Shown here: one piece after another, positions 6,088-8,721 of the stretch
Layout of the letters: every line of letters begins with the position of its first letter
Position numbering within the stretch: position 1 is the first letter of the stretch
NCBI GenBank assembly: GCA_003646045.1
Contig: QNDV01000072.1
Coordinates: 1 to 8,721, forward strand
DNA length: 8,721 nucleotides
DNA from: a bacterium
GTDB taxonomy: Bacteria > Krumholzibacteriota > Krumholzibacteria > LZORAL124-64-63
Direction: 5' to 3'
Notes under the pieces: model-generated
Databases searched by the model: none
The model's input: only the letters and a program-made list of their open reading frames with translations
Told to the model about the DNA's origin: nothing
Position numbers and translations under genes: made by a program

Positions 6088-6104
<17 letters not shown>
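5271..6104 (+). CDS. Stand-alone PHP-domain protein of the DNA polymerase X type, with altered metal site
   Basis: A 277-residue protein from ATG 5271, which follows GGGGA at 5258-5262. Residues about 38-272 form one PHP domain (a metal-dependent phosphoesterase fold) most like the C-terminal PHP domain of bacterial DNA polymerase X, here without any polymerase domain. Conserved pieces are His42-x-His44 with the following 'YGDG', 'GISDHF' (Asp73, His74), 'GVELDLLPDG' (Glu113), 'VEINANP' and 'SPDAH' (Asp229, His231), then the terminal 'VLNTLSAVDLRQYL'. Two expected metal-binding His are replaced: the 'SIHS' His by Pro140 in 'VAIPENGG', and the 'HPTGR' His by Arg168 in 'LGRPVGD'. Catalysis may therefore be weakened or changed; a binding role is possible. 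The N-terminal 35 residues are polar and probably disordered. The open frame continues upstream to 5034 but runs through the hairpin region and is not protein-like. Confidence 0.85.

Positions 6105-8721
<2,617 letters not shown>

Overview
The window is bacterial chromosomal DNA of high G+C. Genes are tightly packed, with GTG and TTG starts next to ATG and usable Shine-Dalgarno sites. The protein families are widespread (GNAT acetyltransferase, RlmL-type rRNA methyltransferase, DsrE/YedF-like protein, Fic, M29-type aminopeptidase homologue, zf-TFIIB protein, PolX-type PHP protein, hybrid histidine kinase). The style would suit a GC-rich environmental Gram-negative bacterium, but no marker gene fixes the phylum and I do not name one.

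Layout. (1) Bases 102-2100, plus strand: a likely operon of an ElaA-like GNAT, a THUMP-domain 23S rRNA guanine-N2 methyltransferase coupled to it with a 2-base gap, and a small DsrE-superfamily protein that resembles the C-terminal half of YedF. A 24-codon ORF that reads like a bare lipoprotein signal peptide bridges the last two genes. (2) Bases 2107-3330, minus strand: a Fic-family AMPylase with its own inhibitory helix and a C-terminal winged helix. It is less GC-rich than its neighbours and sits behind an AT-rich control region with a consensus-like sigma-70 promoter and four helically phased TGTCGA-type boxes. This looks like a horizontally acquired, self-regulated cargo gene. (3) Bases 3360-4356, minus strand: an M29-like metallo-aminopeptidase homologue, followed by a perfect 16-bp palindrome. 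(4) Bases 4543-6104, plus strand: a double zf-TFIIB zinc-ribbon protein, a strong 17-bp hairpin, and a stand-alone PHP protein of the DNA polymerase X type that has lost two metal-binding histidines. (5) Bases 6088-8721, minus strand: a large membrane hybrid sensor kinase (TM, PAS, GAF, HisKA, HATPase, degenerate receiver, canonical receiver). It is cut by the right edge, and its 3' end overlaps the PHP gene tail-to-tail by 17 bp.

I see no multigene defence, CRISPR, toxin-antitoxin or biosynthetic system. Most genes appear to be independent housekeeping or signalling functions. The most unusual points are the fic control region, the PHP protein with an altered metal site, and the lipobox-ending mini-ORF in front of the DsrE-like gene.
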